A DNA stretch of 64,000 nt from an uncultured bacterium (GCA_949290355.1 CASERN010000011.1:1-64000); one strand, 5' to 3'. Counted from the first letter of the stretch, positions 1 to 7,703 are shown. Made by a program: numbers and translations. The notes: generated from the sequence alone by a model not told the origin.

Positions 1-265
1 AACTTCGTTATTTAGCAATAACTTTCAAACGTTTTTACTAACGTTAAGTTTGTAGTGCAAAATTTGACTCAAATAAATATACATTTTCCCCAAGAAAAAT
101 TTAAAAAAGTACTTGACTTTTTCAACAGAATCTCTTGTAGCAATAAAAGTCAAGTCATTTGCTCAAAATTTTTTATTAAGAACTTATTAAGAATAACTAC
201 AAAAAATATCTGTAATATTTTAAACCAAATTATTTATAAATTGAATATATTCTAAAAATAGTTTC

Positions 266-295
266 TTGACGAAATCATGCTCAAAATGATATAAT
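266..295 (+). promoter_or_regulatory. Predicted promoter upstream of the degraded frame
   Basis: TTGACG at 266-271 and TATAAT at 290-295 are separated by 18 nt, close to the sigma-70 consensus. It would transcribe rightward through the broken frame at 325-467 and towards the LprI-like gene. Confidence 0.6.
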
Positions 296-324
296 AAGTA
301 AAACTGTTTACTGCTGAGTATAAA

Positions 325-467
325 ATGGTTACTATCAAAATTAAGTACAAACAAGAAGTTTAAAAATCTGCTGAAGCTGTAAATCTAAAATGAAATATAA
401 GTAGCACTCATATAAAAAGGTATTATAAAGTAGTACCTATATTTGTTATGAAAAATGAAAGGAGGTG
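325..467 (+). pseudogene. Possible remnant of a small gene with two in-frame stops
   Basis: Starting at ATG 325 the frame reads 12 residues, a stop, nine residues, a stop, then about 24 residues ending in NERR and a TGA that overlaps a strong Shine-Dalgarno (AAAGGAGGTGA, 458-468). The residue mix (KYK, KSAEAVN, HIKRYY, VVPIFVM) looks coding rather than random. I do not recognise the family. It could equally be non-coding leader sequence; the promoter at 266-295 and the strong Shine-Dalgarno are the main reasons to record it. Confidence 0.25.
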
Positions 468-515
468 AATTCAATAAAATTTAACAATAATATATTTTTA
501 GTGTAAAATGAATTT

Positions 516-974
516 ATGAAAATTTTAATAGCAGGTCTTTTTATAGTATTAGTAGGAATAACTACAATAAGTAGTTGTAATGCATTTGAAATAAACAACT
601 ATACAAATAATCAAAATGCTGCAATAGAAGTCCTTGATCCCATAGATAAAATAGAGCAGGACTGTATATCAAAAACTGCAGATACTCAGGAAATGAACAA
701 GTGCAGTCAAAAGGCTCAGCAATTATGGGAAAAGGATATAAATAAAAACTTAGCTGAATTAAAGGAAATTTTAAGTGCTGAGGACTATAAAAAATTACAA
801 CTATCGCAAACATCTTGGGAAAACTACATAGATAAAGAATATGAATTTATAAACTCTCTAACTTCTTATACTCAAGGAACAATGTATCTTAATACTAAAG
901 AAGGTTGGAGAACAGAAATTCTAAAACAAAGAGCTTTAACACTAAGAGGATATCTTAATACTTTAAAAAAATAA
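516..974 (+). CDS. Secreted LprI-like (DUF1311) protein
   Basis: This 152-residue protein starts with a signal sequence. A possible lipobox (I-S-S-C at about residues 18-21) suggests either a lipoprotein or an ordinary cleaved export signal. The mature part has the LprI/DUF1311 pattern: a Cys-containing helix with MNKCS, then W, LS, SQ..W..Y, GTMY and W-R-T-x-I-L-K-Q-R. LprI of mycobacteria inhibits lysozyme; many DUF1311 members are uncharacterised. The next gene is a GH108 lysozyme, so an inhibitor/enzyme pairing is plausible. There is no Shine-Dalgarno; a TAAAAT box at 504-509 lies 6 nt before the ATG, so the message may be leaderless. Confidence 0.75.
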   Translation: MKILIAGLFIVLVGITTISSCNAFEINNYTNNQNAAIEVLDPIDKIEQDCISKTADTQEMNKCSQKAQQLWEKDINKNLAELKEILSAEDYKKLQLSQTSWENYIDKEYEFINSLTSYTQGTMYLNTKEGWRTEILKQRALTLRGYLNTLKK

Positions 975-1052
975 TATTAAATTCATTTTACCTTGTGTTA
1001 GCAGACATATAAGTCTTGCTTTGTATTTTAGTTGAACAAGGAGAAATTTAAT

Positions 1053-1949
1053 ATGACAACAGAAGATTTTGAAAAAATGTTGAAATTTGTTTTGCAACGC
1101 GAGGGTGGGTATGTAAATGATCCTCACGATTTGGGAGGAGAAACAAATAAAGGTATAACTCACAATACTTATAATAGTTATCGGAAGAGTAAAGGCTTAC
1201 AAACAAGAAGTGTAAAGTATATTACAGATGATGAAGTTCGAGATATTTATTATAACAATTACTTTAAAGCTTCAGGAGCTGATAAGATTACAAATCCTCA
1301 GCTTGCAATTTATGTTTTTGATACAGCAGTTAATATGGGAGTTTCAAGAGCTAAAAAATTATTAGAGCAAAGCAATGGAGATCCAGAAACTTTTGAACAA
1401 TTAAGGCGAGCAAAATATAATGAATTTGCTAAATCAAATCCAAGTCAGCAAAGATATTTACAAGGTTGGAATAATCGAGTTACTGCGGTTAAAAATTTTG
1501 CAAAGACTAATTTTCAAGATAGTTCAGATAGTGATACAACAATGCTAAAAGTTGGCATTGAGATGAATGTGGATCAAAATGGAAATCACATATATACTCC
1601 ACAGGAAATAGGTGAGATGTCGGCAGAAGAATTTGAAAAAAATCTACCAATAATAGAACAACAGTTGCAGAATGGATTAATAAAACAACAAGTTCCAGAG
1701 GTTGATTATTTAGGTTATATAAATCCTGTAAATGGTGGTGGGAAAATATATTCAAGAGAAGATATTGATAAAATGACATCTAAAGAATATTCAGAAAATG
1801 AAGCAGCTATAATGGCTCAGATGAAAGCAATAGGAATTCCTACAAATAAAGAATTAGAAACGTCAAGCCAAAAAGGAGGAACTGTATATGTAAAACCATA
1901 TACAAGAAGTGATGGAACAGAAGTTCGTGGATATTATAGAGCAATCTAA
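1053..1949 (+). CDS. Phage-type lysozyme, GH108 family, with C-terminal repeats
   Basis: Residues 1-160 match the GH108 N-acetylmuramidase fold: the E-G-G-Y motif carries the expected catalytic Glu17, followed by D-P-x-D-x-G-G-E-T-N-x-G-I-T, and later a DTAVNMG segment and a peptidoglycan-binding-type half ending at QGWNNRV. It would cut the peptidoglycan glycan chain. The tail (about 165-298) has two related units of the form Y-(T/S)-x-(Q/E)-(E/D)-I-x-x-M-(S/T) and ends in a VKPYTRSDGTEVxGYYRA-type block that I associate with phage-like proteins. I chose ATG 1053 over TTG 1032 because AAGGAG (1038-1043) precedes it. No signal peptide or holin partner is adjacent, so this is probably a phage or mobile-element remnant. 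Confidence 0.8.
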   Translation: MTTEDFEKMLKFVLQREGGYVNDPHDLGGETNKGITHNTYNSYRKSKGLQTRSVKYITDDEVRDIYYNNYFKASGADKITNPQLAIYVFDTAVNMGVSRAKKLLEQSNGDPETFEQLRRAKYNEFAKSNPSQQRYLQGWNNRVTAVKNFAKTNFQDSSDSDTTMLKVGIEMNVDQNGNHIYTPQEIGEMSAEEFEKNLPIIEQQLQNGLIKQQVPEVDYLGYINPVNGGGKIYSREDIDKMTSKEYSENEAAIMAQMKAIGIPTNKELETSSQKGGTVYVKPYTRSDGTEVRGYYRAI

Positions 1950-1969
1950 AATAATTTTAGATTTTTAAT

Positions 1970-2013
1970 ATAAGAATAGAGCCTTTTTATAATGGCTCTA
2001 TTCTTATTAATAT
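1970..2013 (+). terminator. Intrinsic terminator after the GH108 gene
   Basis: A perfect 14-bp stem (1970-1983 with 1994-2007; arm AAGAATAGAGCC) closes a 10-nt T-rich loop. It lies 20 nt after the lysozyme stop and is followed by an AT-rich stretch. Confidence 0.75.
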
Positions 2014-2083
2014 TTTCAAATTATATAAATATCTAAATCTCATTGATAATTTAGTGTATCTCGATTTACAAGTAAAAATAAAA

Positions 2084-2210
2084 TTGCACTTTCTTGCACT
2101 TTATTGCACTGGACTTATATTTAAACACCAAGGCGATTTAAGCCTAATGTGGTCTTAAAATTTTGCAAATGGAGTGCAAAAGAGTGCAAGAAAAGAGTAC
2201 TTGAGTGCAA
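2084..2210. repeat. Phased inverted arrays of the 7-mer TTGCACT / AGTGCAA
   Basis: TTGCACT occurs at 2084-2090, 2094-2100 and 2104-2110, exactly 10 bp apart. The inverse AGTGCAA occurs at 2173-2179, 2183-2189 (10 bp) and 2204-2210 (21 bp). One-helical-turn spacing is what repeated binding sites for a protein look like, for example integrase arm sites or replication iterons. The arrays lie 210-330 bp from the 3' end of the tRNA-Ile gene, a common integration site for phages and islands. No recombinase gene is in view. Confidence 0.7.
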
Positions 2211-2267
2211 AAAATGTCCCATACATCTCAATACTAAAAAACAGCCTCAATCGTGCTGTCTGTTTGA

Positions 2268-2358
2268 TTTTTTATTAATTTTTCTCCGTCTCAATGTCTC
2301 AGAAACCTATTAATTTTTTATTAAATTTTCTCGTCTCAATGTCCCAGAAACCTATTAA
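2268..2358. repeat. Tandem direct repeat, two units of about 45 bp
   Basis: Unit 1 (2268-2313) and unit 2 (2314-2358) are almost identical. The last 26 nt of each, starting GTCTCAATGTC, differ at one base. A partial third copy of AACCTATTA follows at about 2358. The repeat sits between the 7-mer arrays and tRNA-Ile and encodes nothing obvious. Confidence 0.75.
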
Positions 2359-2382
2359 AACCTATTACCAAATTTTCGTAAT

Positions 2383-2410
2383 AAAAAAGACCCCTTAAAC
2401 TAGGAGTCTT
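2383..2410 (-). terminator. Terminator of the tRNA-Ile transcript
   Basis: Read on the minus strand, a hairpin (AAGACTCC..GGGGTCTT with one mismatch) is followed by a run of six T. It starts about 9 nt beyond the tRNA 3' end. Confidence 0.7.
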
Positions 2411-2418
2411 CTTTAATA

Positions 2419-2492
<74 letters not shown>

Positions 2493-2639
2493 TCAACGTC
2501 AGCAAAATTAAATGTAGCATGAACATTTTTTAAAATCAACCCTTTTAATTATCATTACTTTTTATATTACAAAAAGTTACAATCTTTAAAGTTTTTAAAA
2601 GAATTATCCGTTAATTTATTTAGTATTTATAGGAGTATT

Positions 2640-3551
2640 ATGAGTTTAGTTATTGATTCTAATCTAGAATATTTACAGACTGTTTTGGGTATTAGCAAAA
2701 CTACTTTTGAAGAAAAATACTCTGATATGTCGGTTGATGAAATTATTGAAGCTGAAGCTGCTTCAGGAAACCAACAAGCTATTGAATTAGCTCAAGAGCT
2801 TACTACAAATACAAGCCTTGTAATGGAGTTATTCGATCTTGCTGATACAAATAATAAATATAAAATTTTGAGAGAATTGACTGCTCAGCAATTACAAGTT
2901 TTTCTCCCTGAAATGGAAGAGAATGATTTATTACAAGGATTGTATTTCTTCACTCAGGATAAGTTAATGAAAATGCTTGAAGAACTCCCTGCTGAACAAT
3001 TAGTGAATACTGTTTTTGAATTATTTTCTCAAGAGGAAATTGTTCAACTTTTGCCGGAAGAACAATTGGATAAGTTTTTGACAAGTTCTGAAATTGATAA
3101 AAATAAAATTTTAAAACATATACAATCTATCCCTGAAGAATATGTCGCTCAAGTACTAGAGCAAATTACAGGTGAAGCTCAGGAAAATATGGATAGTATT
3201 GATTTGTCGAAAAAATTTGGGGAACTAAATCCACTTGAGTATAAAGATGCTTTAATGGCTTTTCAGCCTACACAAAAACAACAACTTGTTTTGTCTTTAG
3301 GAAAAGAACATGAAGAATGGTTTCAACTTATTGATGCTGATGCATATACTAAAGTAATTAATCGTGAAAAACAACAGCCTGAAGTTATTAAGGGGATGTC
3401 TGTAATTGAACCTGAATATATTCAAAATATGATTAAAGAACTACCTAATGATTTATTATCTATAGTTATAACTCAAATGGATACAGAAGATTTTACAGAA
3501 ATGTTAATGGATAATTTCCCAGAAGTTATTGCAGATATTATTATGAAATAG
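2640..3551 (+). CDS. Acidic helical-repeat protein (MgtE-N/FliG-like), unknown role
   Basis: This 303-residue cytoplasmic protein has no signal peptide or membrane segment. After an N-terminal piece it consists of repeated short helical pairs of the type L-(P/T)-x-E-x-(L/I)-x-x-(L/V/F)-(L/F), with leading phrases such as LPAEQLV, LPEEQLD, IPEEYVA and LPNDLLS. That periodicity resembles the superhelical MgtE N-domain and FliG armadillo-like folds, which act as protein-protein scaffolds. I cannot name a specific function. AGGAG (2631-2635) precedes the ATG, and the gene stands alone downstream of the tRNA. Confidence 0.6.
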   Translation: MSLVIDSNLEYLQTVLGISKTTFEEKYSDMSVDEIIEAEAASGNQQAIELAQELTTNTSLVMELFDLADTNNKYKILRELTAQQLQVFLPEMEENDLLQGLYFFTQDKLMKMLEELPAEQLVNTVFELFSQEEIVQLLPEEQLDKFLTSSEIDKNKILKHIQSIPEEYVAQVLEQITGEAQENMDSIDLSKKFGELNPLEYKDALMAFQPTQKQQLVLSLGKEHEEWFQLIDADAYTKVINREKQQPEVIKGMSVIEPEYIQNMIKELPNDLLSIVITQMDTEDFTEMLMDNFPEVIADIIMK

Positions 3552-3770
3552 CTAAAACCTTAAAAGATTATGCAAATCTGTTTCTAAATAATTGGCAAGT
3601 ACTGTTATTTTTACTAATGACATATTTTGCATGCCTCGTTCAATCCTGCTGATAAACTCTCGATTTACTCCCATTTTTTCTGCAAGCACCTCTTGAGAAT
3701 AACCAAGTCTTACTCTCTCTGCTTTTACATTTCTGCCAAATTGTTTTAGTATTTCTTTCTCATTATACAT
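3552..3770 (-). CDS. Small XRE-family transcriptional regulator
   Basis: This 72-residue protein is almost entirely one helix-turn-helix domain of the Cro/CI (XRE) type: a start helix with FGRNVKAERVRLGYSQ, then VLAEKMGVN and a recognition helix with REFISRIERG. Such single-domain proteins bind short operators as dimers and often repress their own promoter. It is transcribed divergently from a LuxR-type gene, and the 86-bp gap holds an inverted repeat (3784-3811) suited to be its operator. It also lies tail to tail with the preceding helical-repeat gene with no gap, so 3' ends may overlap. Confidence 0.85.
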   Translation of the reverse strand: MYNEKEILKQFGRNVKAERVRLGYSQEVLAEKMGVNREFISRIERGMQNMSLVKITVLANYLETDLHNLLRF

Positions 3771-3783
3771 TATTTACCTATTT

Positions 3784-3811
3784 TACAAGTATTGACATTA
3801 TTTTACTTGTA
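3784..3811. promoter_or_regulatory. Inverted-repeat operator TACAAGTA-N12-TACTTGTA
   Basis: Two perfect 8-bp half-sites (3784-3791 and 3804-3811) flank the -35 box (3792-3797) of the LuxR-gene promoter. A dimer bound here would cover that promoter and the start region of the XRE gene. Inferred to be the XRE regulator's operator. Confidence 0.65.
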
Positions 3812-3820
3812 CCTTATAAT
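3792..3820 (+). promoter_or_regulatory. Consensus sigma-70 promoter for the LuxR-type gene
   Basis: TTGACA (3792-3797), 17-nt spacer, TATAAT (3815-3820): both boxes match consensus. Transcription would start near 3827, about 30 nt before the ATG at 3857. Confidence 0.85.
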
Positions 3821-3856
3821 TATGCGTGGTGGATACTTATAAATTCTATTTATTAA

Positions 3857-4072
3857 ATGGAAGTAGATTATTTTTCAAAAAGATTAACAGATAGAGAACT
3901 TGAAATTTTAAATTTAGTAGCAAAGGGCTATTCGAATTCTGAGATAGGCGCAAAACTCTATCTTAGCCCAAATACAATAAAAGCATTTGTTGCCAGAATA
4001 ACCCAAAAACTTAATGCTAAAAATCGGACACATGCTGTTTTTATTGCGGTATCAAACAACTTATTAAAATAA
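3857..4072 (+). CDS. Single-domain LuxR/GerE-type DNA-binding protein
   Basis: This 71-residue protein is a bare LuxR-type helix-turn-helix: LTDRELEILNLVAKGYSN, EIGAKLYLS and the recognition helix NTIKAFVARITQKL, as in the effector domain of NarL/FixJ regulators. No receiver or ligand-binding domain is attached, so it may act constitutively and be controlled by abundance. Its near-perfect promoter overlaps a palindrome that probably binds the divergent XRE protein, giving a simple two-regulator switch. The upstream sequence has no clear Shine-Dalgarno. Confidence 0.8.
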   Translation: MEVDYFSKRLTDRELEILNLVAKGYSNSEIGAKLYLSPNTIKAFVARITQKLNAKNRTHAVFIAVSNNLLK

Positions 4073-4076
4073 TATT

Positions 4077-4598
4077 TTATTTTTTAAGTGTTTCTAGGAC
4101 AAATTTAAGGGCTTTTTCTGAGAACATAAATTTCATATTTTTTCTTGAATAATTTGGGTTAAGCTCGAATTTCTTAATTTCTATATTACCATTATACCCA
4201 CATGCAGCGTACATTAATCCTACGGGTTTACTTTCGCTTGAGGAAGGACCTGCTACACCTGTTGTGCATAAGACGATATCACTTCCTGTTAACTTTATCA
4301 ATCCTTCAGCCATTTCTTTTGCGCATTCCGCACTTACTGCTCCATGTTCTTTAAGGGTTTTTTCAGATACATTTAATATTTTTTGTTTAGCTTCATTTGA
4401 ATATGTTACAAAATTTTCTGTAATATAAGCAGAACTTCCTGCAATATCTGTAAGTCTTGAGCTTATTAGTCCTCCTGTACAGGATTCTGCTGTGGAAATT
4501 TTTAGAGTATTTCTTAATAAAATTTTCCCAATATTCAAAGGGGTTTGTGATTTAAAATTTAATATTATAGCTTTTAAATTTAATAATATATTAGGCAT
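4077..4598 (-). CDS. pncC: CinA C-terminal domain protein, NMN amidohydrolase type
   Basis: This 173-residue protein matches the stand-alone CinA C-terminal domain, which deamidates nicotinamide mononucleotide in pyridine nucleotide recycling. Visible motifs are STAESCTGG near residue 35, YSNEAK, GAVS and TGVAGPS. About 30 residues precede the usual domain start. The N-terminal molybdopterin-binding-like domain of full CinA is absent. A TTGACA box (minus strand, 4632-4627) and a CAAAAT box (4610-4605, 16-nt spacer) end 6 nt before the ATG with no Shine-Dalgarno, so translation may be leaderless. It is convergent with the LuxR gene. Confidence 0.85.
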   Translation of the reverse strand: MPNILLNLKAIILNFKSQTPLNIGKILLRNTLKISTAESCTGGLISSRLTDIAGSSAYITENFVTYSNEAKQKILNVSEKTLKEHGAVSAECAKEMAEGLIKLTGSDIVLCTTGVAGPSSSESKPVGLMYAACGYNGNIEIKKFELNPNYSRKNMKFMFSEKALKFVLETLKK

Positions 4599-4695
4599 AA
4601 TAAAATTTTGTACATAAAAAGGAATTTGTCAATAATTCTTTACGTGCAAATTTATTTTTTGTGTAATATCATGTTCTATAGGAGAAAAAACAGAC

Positions 4696-6072
4696 ATGGC
4701 AGTAAAAGAAAAAGAAAATAATTTAGGTATGTTACCTCAAAACATTGAGGCTGAAGAGGCTGTTTTGGGGGCAATTTTAGTAAATCCGAATGTTATTACA
4801 AAAGTTGTTGAGACTTTAAAGCCTGAAAGTTTTTATAAGCCGGCTCACCGTTATATTTATGATGCAATGTTACAATTATTTAACAATAATGAAAGGATTG
4901 ATATTGTATCTGTATCTGATGTTTTGAGTTATAATTCAAAGCTTGAAACAATTGGTGGTCGTGCATTTGTAAATGATCTTTGTTACAAAACAATTACGAC
5001 ATCAAATATTGAATATTATGCTAAAATCGTTCAAGAAAAAGCTATTAAAAGAGCATTAATAAATGCCGGTTCTGAAATAGTATCTTTTGGATACGATGTA
5101 AATCCTATTGATCAATCTCTTGATAGTGCTGAAAAACTTATATTTGATATTGCTTCTAAAAAGGCTACATCAGACTTAGTGCATGTTAAAGATTTAGTTT
5201 TAAATACTTACGAAAAAATAGAATACCGTTATGAGCATAAAGATGAATTAACAGGTGTTCCAACGAATTTTTATGAGCTTGATGCAATATTAAACGGTTT
5301 GCAAAAATCTGATTTGATAATTCTTGCGGCTCGACCTGCGATGGGAAAAACTGCTTTGGCGCTTAATATCGCGCAAAATGTTGCTTTGAAAGCAAAAGTA
5401 CCTGTTGCAATATTTTCTCTTGAAATGTCCAAGGATCAGTTGATGCAGCGTATGTTATGTTCAGAAGCTGAGATTGATTCACAGAGAGTGAAGACTGGTA
5501 ATATGCAGAGCAAGGATTGGGAAAAACTGGCAAATGCCATGAATGCTTTTGCGCAGGCTCCGATTTATATTGATGATACATCCGGTTGTACAATTACTGA
5601 TATTCGTGCAAAATGCCGAAGACTCAAAATGGAAGAAAAAGATTTAGGTTTAATTTTAATTGATTACCTTCAACTTATGGAAAGTGCAGGTAGAGAAGAC
5701 AGAATGCAGCAAATTTCTGCTATTTCAAGGGGATTAAAAATACTTGCAAAGGAACTTGATGTCCCTGTAATTGCTCTTTCTCAGTTGTCGCGTGCAGTTG
5801 AATCAAGAACTGATAAACGTCCGATGCTTTCAGATTTAAGAGAATCAGGATCTATTGAACAGGATGCTGATATTGTAATGTTTATTTATCGTGATGAATA
5901 TTATAGAAAAGCTGAAGATGGTGAAGATGATGCAGCTGCAAAGGCTCAATCTAAAGGAGAATCAGAAATTATTATTGCAAAGCACAGAAACGGATCTGTT
6001 GGTACTGTTAAGTTATTGTTCCAAGGCAATATCACTAAATTTAAAAATCCTATTAAAACTGATGCTTTTTAA
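4696..6072 (+). CDS. dnaB: Replicative DNA helicase DnaB
   Basis: This is a full-length 458-residue DnaB, the hexameric 5'-3' helicase that unwinds DNA at the replication fork. The N-terminal domain starts with LPQNIEAEEAVLGAIL; a linker leads to the RecA-like domain with Walker A ARPAMGKT (about residues 211-218), the SLEMSKDQL segment, the LGLILIDYLQLM Walker B region, and SQLSRAVESR / LRESGSIEQDAD. No intein interrupts the motor domain. AGGAG at 4680-4684 serves the ATG. It stands as a single gene between divergent pncC and the next gene. Confidence 0.97.
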   Translation: MAVKEKENNLGMLPQNIEAEEAVLGAILVNPNVITKVVETLKPESFYKPAHRYIYDAMLQLFNNNERIDIVSVSDVLSYNSKLETIGGRAFVNDLCYKTITTSNIEYYAKIVQEKAIKRALINAGSEIVSFGYDVNPIDQSLDSAEKLIFDIASKKATSDLVHVKDLVLNTYEKIEYRYEHKDELTGVPTNFYELDAILNGLQKSDLIILAARPAMGKTALALNIAQNVALKAKVPVAIFSLEMSKDQLMQRMLCSEAEIDSQRVKTGNMQSKDWEKLANAMNAFAQAPIYIDDTSGCTITDIRAKCRRLKMEEKDLGLILIDYLQLMESAGREDRMQQISAISRGLKILAKELDVPVIALSQLSRAVESRTDKRPMLSDLRESGSIEQDADIVMFIYRDEYYRKAEDGEDDAAAKAQSKGESEIIIAKHRNGSVGTVKLLFQGNITKFKNPIKTDAF

Positions 6073-6143
6073 TCGTATATAATTTTTATGTATTGTGAAA
6101 TAACACCCTTTGTTCTATCATAAAAAAATTTTAAGGGGTATGT

Positions 6144-7187
6144 GTGAGAATTTCTACAATAAGCAATACTTTATTATATAGTAAAAATAAGATTTCATCT
6201 TCAAAGAGTTATGTACCCTATAACAACGTATCCAATAATACAAAGCCGGATATTTTTGTAAAAAGTCCTTCCAGACAACAGGGTGTAAATATAATTCCAT
6301 TTATGGGGTATAAAGTATTCCTTGTAGATGGTGGAAATCATGCTACAAATCTTTTCCATTTTGCAAAAGCAATTAGTAAAGAAATGAATCCTGAGCTTTA
6401 TACTGTAAGAACTATTCCAAATTATCCAAATACTAAAAATTTGAAAGATTTAGAAAAAATTTTGAAACAACTTCCTGAGGGTAATTATTTATTAAATCAG
6501 TATTTTGCAGTTCCTGCTTCTTCATCTGTTTCTCTTTTAAATCTGCAAGATCAAGTAAATCGTGTTATGCATACTGATGTAAAATTGACACCTGAGAATA
6601 TAAAAGCACATAAAGAATTAGTTTTAAGCTTTCTCAAAAAGATATATGATAACCCATTGGGTTATAGAGAATATATAGGCTATATGGATACCGTAAATCA
6701 AGGTATTGAATATACATATGGTGTAATTAGTCAGATTAATACTTTAATTAAAAAATACGGTGCAAGAGTTTATTTGCCTGCAGAAAATCCTCAAAATGTC
6801 TTAGATGTAATTGAAAAAATGAAAAATACCGGAAAACTTGACAGAATACTTTTCGGAACAGATGCACCTTTAGGTTGCTATGGAGAACCAGAAACTATAA
6901 AAAGAACAGGCATAACATCGAAGGAGGCTTATGAACTTACTATAAGCCGCTTAAAATCTGCAATAAAAAACCGATTTAAAGACGAAGCTGATATGATAAC
7001 AGAAAAGATATTTTATGAAAATTCAAAAAATTTGTTTTTTGGTCAAAGTACAAAAGCTCCAAATGATATTGTAAAATCAGGCGGAAAAGGGAAATTAGGT
7101 GTAGTTGTAGGAACTGCTGCAGGTATATCGGCTATTATCGGGGGGATAATAGCTTACAAAAATGGTGAAGTTAAAAAGGGCAAATAA
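6144..7187 (+). CDS. Hypothetical protein, amidohydrolase-like C-terminal half
   Basis: This 347-residue protein begins at GTG 6144, chosen because AAGGGG (6133-6138) precedes it and the ATG at 6140 is in another frame. The N-terminus is Ser/Asn-rich and leads to F-M-G-Y..LVDGGNHATN, a block I associate with Gastranaerophilales-type proteins. Around residues 230-310 it has ILFGTDAPLG followed later by KIFYENSKNLFF, as in the final strand and Asn-Leu-Phe end of amidohydrolase-2 TIM barrels; the usual N-terminal H-x-H metal motif is not obvious. A glycine-rich hydrophobic segment ends the protein and could be a membrane anchor. Function unknown. Confidence 0.55.
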   Translation: MRISTISNTLLYSKNKISSSKSYVPYNNVSNNTKPDIFVKSPSRQQGVNIIPFMGYKVFLVDGGNHATNLFHFAKAISKEMNPELYTVRTIPNYPNTKNLKDLEKILKQLPEGNYLLNQYFAVPASSSVSLLNLQDQVNRVMHTDVKLTPENIKAHKELVLSFLKKIYDNPLGYREYIGYMDTVNQGIEYTYGVISQINTLIKKYGARVYLPAENPQNVLDVIEKMKNTGKLDRILFGTDAPLGCYGEPETIKRTGITSKEAYELTISRLKSAIKNRFKDEADMITEKIFYENSKNLFFGQSTKAPNDIVKSGGKGKLGVVVGTAAGISAIIGGIIAYKNGEVKKGK

Positions 7188-7205
7188 CTTTCCAATGTTG
7201 AGTTT

Positions 7206-7601
7206 TTAATTTTTCTTTAAATAATCATCAAAGCTTTTTATATTAACTTTATAACCGCAGCCTTCATGTAATTTGCCGGGATAAAATATCTTTTTTGCAG
7301 GATATTTTCTGCACATAGGTAATCTGTGTTCATAATCAGAACATAATCCTTCTTTAGTAACTAATTTACAAGCAAAGATTAGATTTCCTAGTTCATCTTT
7401 TCCTTTTATATAAAATCTTTTGTATGCCGGAAATAAAAACTGCATAATTTTAAATTCCTTTTCTGTATAAGTATCATAACTATACATGTAATTGCAGCAT
7501 TTCCCGCATTTTTTGCATTCTCCCGTAATCTCATATTTTACTTTTTCGGGCACGAAATATGAGCGGAATTCATTAAGTAATGTCATAAAAAAATCAAACA
7601 T
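7206..7601 (-). CDS. YkgJ-family cysteine-cluster protein
   Basis: This 131-residue protein has the C-x2-C-x2-C-C cluster (residues about 30-37) and a second C..C..C set (CKLV, LCSDY, PMCRKYP) typical of the YkgJ/UPF0153 family, thought to bind an iron-sulfur cluster or zinc; the biochemical role is not established. A TATAAT box on the minus strand (7618-7613) ends 11 nt before the ATG and no Shine-Dalgarno is seen, so its leader is at most a few nucleotides. It lies convergent to the preceding gene and divergent from the PBP1A gene. Confidence 0.8.
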   Translation of the reverse strand: MFDFFMTLLNEFRSYFVPEKVKYEITGECKKCGKCCNYMYSYDTYTEKEFKIMQFLFPAYKRFYIKGKDELGNLIFACKLVTKEGLCSDYEHRLPMCRKYPAKKIFYPGKLHEGCGYKVNIKSFDDYLKKN

Positions 7602-7646
7602 ATTAAAATATTATTATAAAATTTATTTAATATCCAACTTTTGAGT

Positions 7647-7674
7647 TTGCTTGCTAATAAAATGATTTTATACT
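7647..7674 (+). promoter_or_regulatory. Predicted promoter of the PBP1A gene
   Basis: TTGCTT (7647-7652), 16-nt spacer, TATACT (7669-7674), 29 nt before the start codon. A GAGGGA ribosome binding site lies between. Confidence 0.5.
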
Positions 7675-7703
7675 AGAATTTTATCGATAATGAGGGAATA
7701 TTA

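Larger units (their letters stand above)
1..515. other. Gene-poor left edge with a degraded reading frame
   Basis: No convincing intact gene is seen here. A GTG-started 66-codon frame at 55-255 has no ribosome binding site and a skewed Ile/Lys/Asn/Phe composition, and I do not call it. Positions 325-467 read as one frame with two internal stops (TAA near 361, TGA near 391) and a closing TGA. The segments between the stops look protein-like, so this may be a decayed small gene. A copy of the 7-mer AGTGCAA at 54-60 matches the arrays at 2084-2210. Confidence 0.5.

Noticed and set aside
55-255. 66-codon GTG-started frame at the left edge
   Set aside because: No Shine-Dalgarno, biased Ile/Lys/Asn/Phe composition expected from AT-rich DNA, and no recognisable motif.
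4696-6072. Intein in dnaB
   Set aside because: The motor domain reads through continuously at normal length with no splicing motifs.
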